Origin: Chrysemys picta bellii
Taxonomy: Eukaryota; Chordata; Testudines; Emydidae
Assembly (NCBI RefSeq): GCF_011386835.1
Contig: NC_088796.1
Location: forward strand, 30,583,011-30,647,010
Direction of reading: 5' to 3'
Length of the DNA: 64,000 nt
The position numbers and the translations under genes are program-made. A model generated the notes under the pieces. The model had not been told where the DNA came from. It saw nothing but the letters and a program-made list of their open reading frames with translations, and did not search any database. Below, piece by piece: positions 12,345 through 22,600 of this stretch (its first letter is position 1; each line of letters opens with the position of its first letter).

Positions 12345-13200
12345 TCCCATGCTATAAGGTAATATTTAAGTTTTTGCTTTATAACTGTAAAAATGTTTGC
12401 TCTGAAACTGTAAACCTGTGAGGAGGGATCATCTCTTGATCACCAAGAAAGCTATCAAAACTCCATTGTAGTACATCATAGTACAAAGACTTTGTTAATT
12501 GCCCCTTCACATCTATGAAAAGGCTATGTGCAAAATGGCTTGTCCCATCAGCTTGAATCCTGGAAGAAGGAAATAAAAATAGCTGACAAGAAAATTTTTC
12601 ATCTTTTTGCTGTTTGGACTCTCACAGTCAGCTTAGGTTAGCCTAGCTGACACCTGTCACCTTTTAAAATCATGGACTGTAACTCATTTACGTATATGTT
12701 TGCCTGGTTAACCTTGTAATAACTCTCATTACTTTTTCCTAGTTACTTTTTCCTTTAATCACTTTATTACAGAATTGGGTATAAGTGTTGGCTTTGGTGA
12801 GAGATCTAAGGTACAAATTGACCTGGGCTAGATGTCTGGTCTCTTGGGACTGGGAGCAACCTAAATATTTTGTGATCTTTGGTGTATCACTAGTTCCAAC
12901 TTGTGTGGGTGGCAGGATAGACTGGAATGTCCAAGGGGACTGTCTGTGACTCCATGGAGCTGTATTATGTGCTGCAAGAGCCCCTTCCATGAAGGATATG
13001 GGTAATCCACAGAGCAATCATAATCAAGGGTATCTAATACTAGAGAGCCATTGGAATTGTGCTGCCAAGTAGCAGGAGGGAGGATACAGAGCAACCAAGT
13101 AGGCACAGGCATCAGCACAGTGTTTGTTCTCCTGCAGATCCTGGTGAACCTGTGGGATCTGATGATGGCCCAAAGCTCCTTCAACAGAGAGACAAAAGCC
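12345..13200 (+). repeat. Unclassified interspersed repeat, possibly LTR
   Basis: The segment with 'cctagttactttttccttt', 'tggtgagagatctaagg' and 'ttgggactgggagcaacct' reads like a multicopy LTR-type sequence of turtles. No ends, target duplication or coding region could be fixed. Minus-strand frames at 12739-13254 show no recognisable domain. Confidence 0.25.
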
Positions 13201-13255
13201 ATGTCCCCAACAAAGTGATATGTGTATCACATTCCAGGGTGCTATCCACACCAAT

Positions 13256-14364
13256 AAGGGGTTGTGTCACGACCTGTCCTGCAAACCTGGGTGCCTCTCA
13301 ATGCTTTGCTACTGTAGCCCTCAACCTGAGCCCCTCACAAACAGCATACAGAGCACACCCTGAGTGACTGTGTATAGCCACAGCCTGCCAGCAACACTCC
13401 AGTCACACTCTGGCTTTCATCACCTTTGGTTACTAATTGCTGGGTGACCCCAACACACTCACAGTCCCAATTTCCCCCCAAAAGTATGTTCTTCACTGTC
13501 CAGTCCTCTCCTGGACAGTTCAGATATTATAGGGCCATATCCAACAGTTTGCAGTTTAACTGGAGTTGCCTAAACAGTTCAGTTTAAACACAACACTGGA
13601 TTAGTTTTGATTGAAGAATAAAACACATTTTAGTTAACTATCAATAGACAGATTTTATGTGAATACAAGTATAAGGCATCAAGTCAGAAATGGTTACAAA
13701 AGAAAATAAAGATAAAACACTTTCTAGTAACCTAAACCTTAACAAACTAGACTGGGTTCAAGGTAAATTACTTACCACATGTTGCCAGCAACAAGTCTGA
13801 CCAAATTTTCAGGCCAGAACTCCTCCCAAAGTCAAAAGGCTGGTTCTTTTGTCTGCTTAGATGAAAGAGAGCATGTGAGAGGGAGAAAAAGAAAGAGAGA
13901 ATACCTGAGATGTTTTTGCCCCTCATTTTTATAGTCCAGTCACCTTTTGAAATACATTTTCCTGAGGGTTTTACCCTTGGGTAAAGTTCTTTCCTTTTGT
14001 GAGGACGGAGACAAGGAGTCTCGTGGTGAAAGAGGTTCCATGTGGTTGTTGGTTAAGTGCAGCTTGATCTGTTCCTGCCCCTTTCCGTTGCCAAAGAACG
14101 GCCACTTGATGGGTAATTGCCAAACAATTTTGATGACACCTGGCTAGAGGCGACAGCTTGTCCGTTGTCCGTTTTCCAATTTCCGTTTTCCGATTTCAGA
14201 TGATGTTCATAACTTTATAGATAATGTTGCTACACACATTTCACTATGGTATTATTGATCAGTGAGATATTAGTTTTCAAATGATTTCTCACAAGGCATA
14301 TTTTGTGCAGAGATTATTACAATAGTGTGGGATGTGAATACAGGGCAGCACTCAACCCCTTCCC
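13256..14364 (-). repeat. LTR-like repeat with short terminal inverted repeats
   Basis: The left edge 'aaggggttgtgt' (13256-13267) and the right edge ending 'caacccctt' near 14363 are inverted relative to each other. On the minus strand a TATA-like ACTATAAAAA is present near 13935, followed by a pyrimidine-rich region, as expected for an LTR promoter. No direct target duplication was found. I also recall similar sequence as common in turtle genomes, which is knowledge and not evidence from this window. Confidence 0.35.
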
Positions 14365-14992
14365 ATGATTGTTTGCACAGGAGAGAACAATCCAGCCCCC
14401 TATTATTTCTTTGCTTATTCATCCGCATTTTTTAAATATACCACATATTCGTTACGTTATGACATACAAGTGACTTGGGAGATTTTGATTTAGCATCCTT
14501 GGAACCCTCCTAAAACAATTTTGTAGCTTGGGGATACTTTCAGAATTGATATTTTTCCTACACAACTTAATCTCTAGAGATGTGCATGATAAATCATTAA
14601 TATTATGGAGGATAAACTATTTAACTGGCAAAGGTCCTTATATTGTCAAAATAATCTAATCTTCAGATTAGAGTTCACTTTTAAGGATGCCTCAATTGCA
14701 ATTACAGACATCTCACAAACTTCTGAGTGCCTGGACTGCAGTGGACATGCCATGACTGAAAGATACATGCTTCAGTAGTAAAAGAAAATAAAGTTCTCAA
14801 ACAAGGGAAAGAGATGACAACTTATTGGATGCAAGACACGTCCCTTAAATTTCTCATACTGTATTATTGTCATAATGTTGTAAACTGAATAGTAACTTGA
14901 GAGGAGTATGTTCCTGAAACAAACAAATAAGGACTAGTGATGATAACAAGTTTGCATCTTTGGTCATTATAGGGACAGCCCTGGTGGTCATA
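14365..14992. other. Intergenic sequence, no gene seen
   Basis: AT-rich sequence without a recognisable gene or repeat, ending at the 57-bp tandem array. Confidence 0.4.
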
Positions 14993-15640
14993 CTAGGATC
15001 TGGGGTGTGGTTCAGAGTCCATGAAAGAGATGGGATCAAGTGGTGATAGCGGAACATGGGAGCATGGTTCAGGGGCCTAAATAGGGATGGGATCTTCCAG
15101 TGATAGCAAGATGTGGGAGTGTGGTTCAGGGGCCCATATATGGATGAGAGTCCCCAGTGAGAGTGGGATCACAGGCTGTGGTCCAGGGGCCCATATAGGG
15201 CTGGGAGCCCCTGGTCGTAGTGGGATCTGGGGGTATGGTTCACAGTCCAGTCTAGGGATATGAGCCACAGGTTATAGCGGGATTGGGGCAGTGTGGTTCA
15301 GAGGCCCATATAGGGATGGGAAACCCCAGTGATACCGGGATCTGGAAGCATGGTTCAGGGGCCAGTTAGGGTGACCAGATGTCCCAATTTTATAGGGACA
15401 GTTCTGATTTTTGGATCTTTTTCTTATATAGGTTTCTATTACCTCCCATCCCCAGTCCCGATTTTTCACATTTGCTGTCTGGTCACCCTAGGGCCAGTCG
15501 GGGGATGAGAGGCCCCATTTATAGTGGGATCTGGGAGTGTGGTTTAGGGGCCTGTATAGGGATGAGAACCACAAATGCCAGCAGGGTCAGGGGAGGGCTC
15601 AGGGGCTCTTTAGAGGTGTGAGGTCCCTGTAGGAAGAGGA
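14993..15640. repeat. 57-bp minisatellite upstream of MRPS30
   Basis: The landmark 'ggttcag' recurs with the following starts (position of its TTCAG or variant): 15011, 15068, 15125, 15182, 15239, 15297 and 15354, i.e. a 57-bp period with one 58-bp step. Another copy begins at 15543, which is 189 bp later, exactly 57 plus the 132 bp added by an inserted 124-bp element and its 8-bp duplication. Units are diverged, roughly ten in total. Because 57 is divisible by three, short frames stay open across it, but the 19-residue repeats have no known counterpart. Confidence 0.85.
15367..15490. mobile_element. 124-bp hAT-type MITE inside the minisatellite
   Basis: Starts TAGGGTGACCAGA and ends TCTGGTCACCCTA, a perfect 13-bp terminal inverted repeat. 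The 8-bp direct repeat GGGCCAGT at 15359-15366 and 15491-15498 is the target duplication, which suits the hAT superfamily. It has no coding capacity. Confidence 0.9.
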
Positions 15641-15758
15641 GCAGGGGGTCGGGGTCGGGCCCAGGACAGATGGGGAGCGGGGGCTCACAGGCTAGCTAAA
15701 CGCTCTGTCAGCCCTCAGCCGACCTTGCGGCAGCCCCCATCCCGGTAGCCCTCGCTCT

Positions 15759-15779
15759 GCATGCTGGGAACTGTAGTCC
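15759..15779 (-). promoter_or_regulatory. ZNF143/SBS-type element
   Basis: On the minus strand the site reads GGACTACAGTTCCCAGCATG, which matches the long ACTACA...TTCCCAGCATGC consensus bound by ZNF143 in vertebrate promoters. One mismatch to the usual ACTACAATTCCC is visible (A to G). It lies about 330 bp upstream of the start codon. Confidence 0.75.
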
Positions 15780-16009
15780 TCTTTCTCTACGCTGCTCACG
15801 TCCAGGGCTCGGCAACGCACAGCAACAAGCCCGCCCGCAAGAAGCATGCGCATAGTGGAAGGACGGAGCTTGCTTCTTCCGCACCCTTGAAAAGGAACCC
15901 TCCCTCTTTGACTATTTCCTAGAGCGTCGGGCAAATGAAATGCTTTGATTCAATGACTGGCTCCGCCCTCTTTTCCCCGCGCCTCCCGGTTTCTCAGAGG
16001 AACGTTCGG

Positions 16010-16040
16010 ATTGGTGCATTATAGTACCCACGTGACCAAT
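16010..16040. promoter_or_regulatory. CCAAT-box pair flanking a CACGTG E-box
   Basis: ATTGG at 16010-16014 (inverted CCAAT), CACGTGAC at 16029-16036 and CCAAT at 16036-16040 are packed in about 30 bp, 60-95 bp before the start codon. CCAAT is the NF-Y core and CACGTGAC the USF-type E-box. Spacing relative to the probable start site fits a core promoter. Confidence 0.6.
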
Positions 16041-16096
16041 AGTAGCTAATTACTGATGTACACTCTCCTGTCCGTCCCGAGTCTCCTTCCCCCTCT

Positions 16097-16110
16097 GACA
16101 AGATGGCGGC
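16097..16110 (+). promoter_or_regulatory. YY1-type element over the start codon; strong Kozak context
   Basis: CAAGATGGCGGCTC covers the initiator ATG (16103). AAGATGGCGGC is the YY1 consensus that commonly overlaps the translation start of ribosomal and mitochondrial-translation genes. For translation it also gives A at -3 and G at +4, which supports this ATG as the start. Confidence 0.75.
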
Positions 16111-16649
16111 TCCCAGGGGGTGGCGGTTGGTGTGGCAAGGCTGTCGTTTGCTGCACACCGAGCCCTCCGCGGCCCCTCAGCCTCCGGCTCCGCTCTACCC
16201 GCCCGTGGTCGCCTCCTACACGGCCAAGAGCAAGTCGGCCAAGCGCCGCCGGCTGGAGTATTTCTACCAGCAGGTGCACGAGGCGCCCTCCATCGCGGAG
16301 AAGCTGCGGATCTACGGCCGGCGGCAGCGGCTCAAGTACGTGGTTTACCCGCAGACCTTCTCCCTGAACGCGGACCGCTGGTACCAGAGCTTCACCAAGA
16401 CTGTCTTCGTGCCGGGGCTGCCCCCCGCGGGAGCGGAGCCGGCGGGACCCGGGCTCCCGGATCTGAGCGAGTTGCGTTCCCTGGCCTGCGACGCGCTCCT
16501 GCAGGAGCATTTCTACCAGCGCAAGCGAGAGCGACCCGTCCTCTACCGAGAGCAGCAGCACGTCCCGGCCCCCTTCCTCACCCAACTGGTCTCCTCCCTC
16601 ACCGCCGCGCTGGGCAGCTGCAACCCGCTGCTCACAACCTCCTGCTTAG
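16103..16649 (+). CDS. MRPS30: MRPS30 exon 1 (coding part)
   Basis: Encodes residues 1-182 and the first base of codon 183. The donor is TTAG|GTGGGG at 16650; reading beyond it leads to a glycine-rich extension that does not resemble the family. The exon is GC-rich, unlike the later exons, because it lies in the CpG island. Confidence 0.95.
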
Positions 16650-19600
16650 GTGGGGCGGGAGGTCGCGTGGAGGGGGGTTGCTGGTGACTAGAGAGGGGCG
16701 GGGGGGGGGGCTGGGTGGAAAGTTAGGCCATGGAGTAGAAGAAAAGATTACGCGGCAGTATGTGAAATGCACCTGGGTTATTGTGGGTAATGGTTACATC
16801 ACTGACTGATTTTTAATGTTGTTTTTTGGGCTGAGGGCTGATGTCCTTTTGCATGTTTTCACCAAGAATACACGGGTGTAATGGGCTGGCTAAAAACAAA
16901 ACGTGTTTTTTTTCAGATTTAAAACCACAGGTTAACTTCTATTGGGAGCGCGGTGAGACTGTTGTTTGTCGAGGCTATCGAACTGGTAGAATTGATCCAG
17001 TGAGATTTCAGATAGATGACAAACCACATATCCAAATCCGTGTGCCAAAACAGCTTCCAGAGGTATGAATGTTTTTAATACTTCTAAAAGTGAATATCAA
17101 CTGGTACTATATTACAGTAGCATTTAGTATGTAGCATGTATAAAAGTAGCTTCACTGTGCTAGGCAGGATACAGACACCTAGTAAGAGAGTCTCTGCTCT
17201 GAACAGTTCACAACATAAATATATTCTGTCTAAAAATCATTGCTTGTTTTTGTTTGATTTTAAATCCAACCAGTCATTTCTCAGGGAAAAACTTTTGTAG
17301 ACAAACTTAATTTCCTCTATAAAGGTTCGATTGTATTTATAACAATTTTATTTATTCCATGATTTTAGTTATTATTAAAACTGAGTGGGCAATAAAATGG
17401 CAGATAAAATTCAATGTTGATAAATGCAAAGTAATGCACATTGGAAAACATAATCCTAACTATATGTACAATACGATGGGGTCTAAATTAACCGTTAACA
17501 CTCAAGAAAAAGGTTGTGGATGTTTTTCTGAAAACATCTGCTCTGTTAGCTTTTTTGACTGCCACGGCACACAATGTTGAGAACTATTAGGAAAGGTATA
17601 GATAATACGACCGAAAATATCCACAACACCACGTATAAATCCATGGTATGTCCACACCTTGAATACTGTGTGCAGTTCTGGTTGCACCATCTCAAAAAAG
17701 ATAATTTAGAGTTGGAAAAAGTACAGAGAAGGGCAACAAAAATGATGAGAGAATATGGAACATAGGAGGAGAAATTCAAGACTGGGACTATCCAGCTTAG
17801 AAAATAGACAATTAAGGGAGATATGATAGAGGTCTATAAAACCATGAATGATGTGGAAAAAAATGAATAAGGAAGTGTTATTACCCCTTCAGATAACACA
17901 AAGACCCAGGAGTCACCCAATTAAATTAATAGACGGTAGGCTTAAAAGAAATATAAGGAAGTACTTCTTCACACAGTGCACAGTCAACCTGTGGAATTGA
18001 TTGCCAGGGAATGTTATAAAGGCCAAAAGTATAACTGGGTTCAAAAAATAATTAGATAAGTTCATGGAGGGTAGGTCCATCAATGGCTATTAGCCCAGAT
18101 GGTGAGGGATGCAACCCCATGCTCTGGGTGCCCCATAACTTCTGGGACTGGATTTCAGGGGGATGGTAAATTGCCCCATTCTGTTCTTTCCCTCTGAGGC
18201 AACTGGCACTGGCTATTATCAGACCAATGGTCTGACCCAGTATGGTCATTCTTATGTTCTTGTTTGAGTTACACAGTATACTATGTGCTGTCCAAAGGTA
18301 GGTAGATATTGATGAAATGGTATCGTGTTAGTCCCTATCAGCAAAAACAAAGAGGAGTCCTTGTGGCACCTTGGAGACTAACAAATTTATTTGGGCATAA
18401 GCTTTCGTGGGCTATAACTCACTTCATCAGATGCATGGAGTTATAGCCCACGAAAGCTTATGCCTAAATAAATTTGTTAGTCTCCAAGGTGCCACAAGGA
18501 CTCCTCGTTGTTTTTATTTTCATACATATTACAAATCAAGTGGAAAATCAGAAGTCAGTACCTTTTGTTCTCTAAATGCACAGATGAGATGGGAGCCATT
18601 TTTAAATGGGAAAGAAGGGTGAGAGGGAGAGGAGGTTTTGGGCAATAAAAAGGTAAAAAAAAAATGCTTATAAGGAATAATGCATGTGTACATTTGAGCT
18701 CTCTTCCCCTTCATAATCGGGCCCATCTGCACTTGGCTAGTGGAATTGTCTTGACTCCAGAAGATTGTCAAATAGCTCCTGGGTCACTGCAAGGTTTAAA
18801 TTTCCCTCCAGTCTTCTCTCCCTTTGTGCACTGAATGGATCTTTGCATCAGGCCCCGGCAAAGTATTCAGTCACGTGTGGCATGCTGGTGGAGTCCATGC
18901 CAAGTATGACATGCTATAAGCATCAGGTATATGGGAGGCCCCAGATTTGCTGTTGCCCTCCCTTACATTCTGATATGCCTCCTGAAATTTCTTCACTTTC
19001 ATGTGGTACTGCTGCTCATCCCTGTCGGGCCCCGATTTCAGCACCCCACTTGCCCTTGTAATCTGTACACAGATGTCTGTGTGTGTCTACACTTCAATTA
19101 AAAACCTGTGGCTGGCCCGTGCTAGCTGACTAAGGCTAAGGGCCTGTTTAATTGTGGTGTTGACTTTAAGGATAAGGGTCAGGCTGTAGCCTGGGACCCT
19201 CCAGCCCAAGCCTGAACATCTACACTGCAATTAAACTGCCCCTTAGCATGAGCCTGGGTCAGCTAAGTCACAGGTTTTTAAGTCACAGGACATTATAGAC
19301 ATACCCTAAATTTCTTCGGCTGTTCCTTAGCTGGGCTTGCACAGTCTCTTCTCCCCAGAGGCTGTGGCGATCCATGACACTTTTCCTACTCCAGACAGGA
19401 GTACATCTAGTATCTCTGTGTATGCTTGGAGCCAGCATGATTGGATGCTCACAACAGTGGGACAGTAGGTGTTCTCACCATAATGGGCAATCAGGAAAAG
19501 GCTGGGGGTTTTAAAGGGTGGGGACAGACTTCTGGTGTCAGTGACCCCAGGCAGTGGAGTTCAAAATTGCGATTGGAGAAGTCACTGGTGCGAGCACAAG

Positions 19601-22600
19601 GGCAAATTGTGAGACAGCTGCCAGTTGACTGTTAAGGTCGTCATAGGTAATGTCTACACTTGCACTGCGTTTACAGATGTAGGTCGACTGTGGCTCTGCT
19701 TCATTCCGGGAAAGTGGCATTGCATCACTGTAATGGGGCATTTATATGTGCAGAAGATAGTTTTGCACTTGTCAACACATAAATTTAAGTCGAAAAAAGT
19801 CAGCCTAACTTTGTAGCGTTGAACAAGCCATAGGTAAGGGCTTGTTCTTAATGTCATGAAGTGTATGTGTCCGTTCACTATGAATTCTTAGAATGTTTTT
19901 AGTCAGTTTTTTGGTACTATTTACATCCTCTTTACATTCTGCATGTGTACAGCATGCATAGAAGCTTGTACTGGTAGAGTCTAGCCACTGGCTTTTGTAG
20001 CTTCTTCTTTTGTCAGCAGGTTCCGCCTTTGCCAGTCTAGGTGGGACTACAATTTTTCCTTTTTTTTTTAAATCCCCAAGACATGAGAGAAAGCAGTGAA
20101 TCTGGATTGTGTTCTGAATGAGGGGGGGACTGAGTCATTGGAAATGAATGAGAGAATGAATATGTAGATAAAGTGAGCAGAGTTGAAAGGGAGGGAGAGG
20201 TTGCATCTAAAGTTTAAACTTGAATTCTGTAATTCCAAGCATAAACATAATACAGACGAATCACTGGTGTTGGCATATAGCTTACCAAATTTTTGAAAGC
20301 TGAGCTGCCTCTTCAAGAAAATGAAACCGATTGCACACCCCTAACCTTTCCATGATAGCAGGGCAACATGGGGGAAACATGCACATCTTTCTTTTGTGCC
20401 CCTGCCAGCTAGTCCTGTGTGCTTCTTCAGGATGCCGTGCTTTGCACTTTGACCATTTTAAAGTTTCTGTTAATTTGGTTGTGCACTTTGCCAAGGTTGA
20501 GACTGCTAGATAGGATTAAACTGAGTGACACTAAATGTGAAAATCAGAGTTTTTAGTGTCAGGTGATAAACTTGATGCCCTTACAGGTAGGCAATGTAGC
20601 TTTGTACATTCTTTAAAATGCTTTTTCTTTGACTATTGGTTTTAACAAGTTTTCCTCTAAAGGCTTTCTTCTTCTAAATCGTGAGGTAGGGTAATTGAAA
20701 ATAACAGGTAGACAAAGAGTGAAATCTAGTTAAATATAGAATAAACTTCCAATCGTTAAATAACAGCACATACAGTACTGTAGATGTGTGTGATTAATTA
20801 TCTTTATACTGGGGGTTCATCTATTTTCAGAGAAGTTTTAGGGAACTTTAAAAAAAAATAGCACTTTGCTTAACCTCTATTCTACTTTTGTGAGGCATTC
20901 AGCAATGCTGTATACAAAACACATTATGTTGGGTAAGACTTTCTTAGAATTTACTACTAGGGAAAGATTCTTCTGTTCATCCTCCCCGCCCTCACCCCAA
21001 AAATATATGGGTGGGGGAAATATATATATGTGTGTGTGTGTGTGGAAATCAGTGTATACTGAGGTTACCACCCTTTGGAGGAAGCCTCACTAGCAATCAT
21101 ATGGTCACTGCTAAATTCAGTGGCATGACTGAAAGTTTTAGTTCCGTATATTTTATTTAGATTTTCTATAACTTGCCAAAGAAAACATACACCAAGATTT
21201 TCAAAAATGACTATTGACTTTTTTGCTTGGGTGCTCAACTTTTGAGTCCTCTTTCAGAGGATGCATGTTTGGCATTCTTAAAATTGGGCTACTCAAGGCA
21301 TCTTGAGTTGGGCACCCAAAATGATTGGCTAGTTGCTTTTGAAAAAACAGAATTGCAAAATACTATAACCATGTTGTATTGAATGGGAGGATAAAGGTCC
21401 AACACAAAATGCTGTTAATTAAGCTTTGGTGGTGTTTTTGTGTTTTGTGTCCTCCCCCTCTCTCCCCCCTCCCCTGGGCAAAAAGTGGGAAATGCCATTT
21501 TCTATCAGTGGGAAGTGGTGCTAACCAACAATTGTCCAGGCTCTGGCACTTGAGTCCTTCCTGTTCTACACAACATATTTCTCTTTTGCTGCAGGAGATT
21601 CACGGTCTCTTCGACAAACATACTATCTTGTTGGTTTCTCTCTCGGAACAGGATCAAAGTTTTATTCAAGACCGTAAAATGGATGTTGAACTTGATGAGA
21701 ATTCCTTAGGTGTTCGGATGGCTGTTCAAACAAATCTTTCTTAAGAATCAAAATATTGTTATCAATGTAGTATGTAATAATACTGAGATCAAAAACATTC
21801 TATGACTTGCTGAACTGATTTTCTTTCTTTCTCTCTCTCGTTCCTTCAAGTTTGTACCATTAGATTATTCAGACCCTGGAGAAGTTCCTGTTATTAATCA
21901 CAAACCAGACAAACTTCCATTGTTCAAAAGACAGTATGATAACAAGGTATTTATAGGTAAGATTTTCCTAGCGATAGGAATATAGTTACGGTGTAGAAGT
22001 ACTAAAGAATAGTACACTTTTGAAAATGGCTTATTGCAGAAGCCAATTTCAAAATCTGTCTAATGGCATTTATAACTGTGGTGCTATACTTTGCTGAACA
22101 TTAATTAATAAAATAAGACTGGGTGTAGTCAGTAAAACACTTAAAACTGTGATAAAGTGACACACATTTGACACTTCATATTTCAGAAGGAGTCATTTAA
22201 GTCTTGATCTGAAAATATTTGATTCAATATGCAGAATGTTTTCTGAATGGGTCATTGGGCCTTATAAGGATTTTGTTCTTTCCTTTTCTTTTGGTTCCAA
22301 GGGGGCTCAGATAGCTTTACTCATAAAGAGGCTGTTGCTTCTCTATAATAAACCAGATACCTGCACAGTCAGGGCCAAGCTCACCATTATTCTCCTACAG
22401 CCCAGAAAAATATGCTTCTTACCACTTTTGCTACAGAAGATCAGTTACCTGTCAGCTTTAAAAGGAGCCTTCTGGTCTTTCTAAACAACATCCAGTCAAT
22501 GAAGGGGAAAGAGGCAAAACCCCTTTAATTTCAGTGGGCGCAAGATTGGACCAGAACTAGCAAATTATTAACTTTAATTTCAGTGTCTTTTCTCCAATTA

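Larger units (their letters stand above)
15700..16102 (+). promoter_or_regulatory. MRPS30 promoter / CpG-rich region
   Basis: The sequence shifts from AT-rich to CpG-rich near 15640 and stays so through exon 1. No TATA box lies upstream of the start codon. Visible elements are a ZNF143-type site (15759-15779), an NRF-1 half-site-like TGCGCATGC on the minus strand (15844-15853), a CCGCCC box near 15964, inverted and direct CCAAT boxes (16010-16014, 16036-16040) and a CACGTG E-box (16029-16034). This is the usual composition of a housekeeping promoter for a nuclear gene of mitochondrial translation. Such promoters often fire in both directions. Confidence 0.75.

Noticed and set aside
12739..13254. 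Minus-strand frames of 76-113 codons
   Set aside because: Considered as a gag- or transposase-like remnant, but no motif supports it and the frames break in the adjoining repeat-like sequence.
15077..15469. Minus-strand Pro-rich frames with a 19-residue period
   Set aside because: They arise because the minisatellite period (57 bp) is a multiple of three; the units are diverged and no gene signals are present.
14993..15640. Possible CRISPR-like array
   Set aside because: Units are contiguous diverged 57-bp repeats without distinct spacers, in a vertebrate genome; a minisatellite explains it.
16046..16809. Long alternative frames (up to 229 codons) over MRPS30 exon 1
   Set aside because: Shadow frames of a GC-rich exon. 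Only the frame from 16103 matches the family and joins the later exons in phase.
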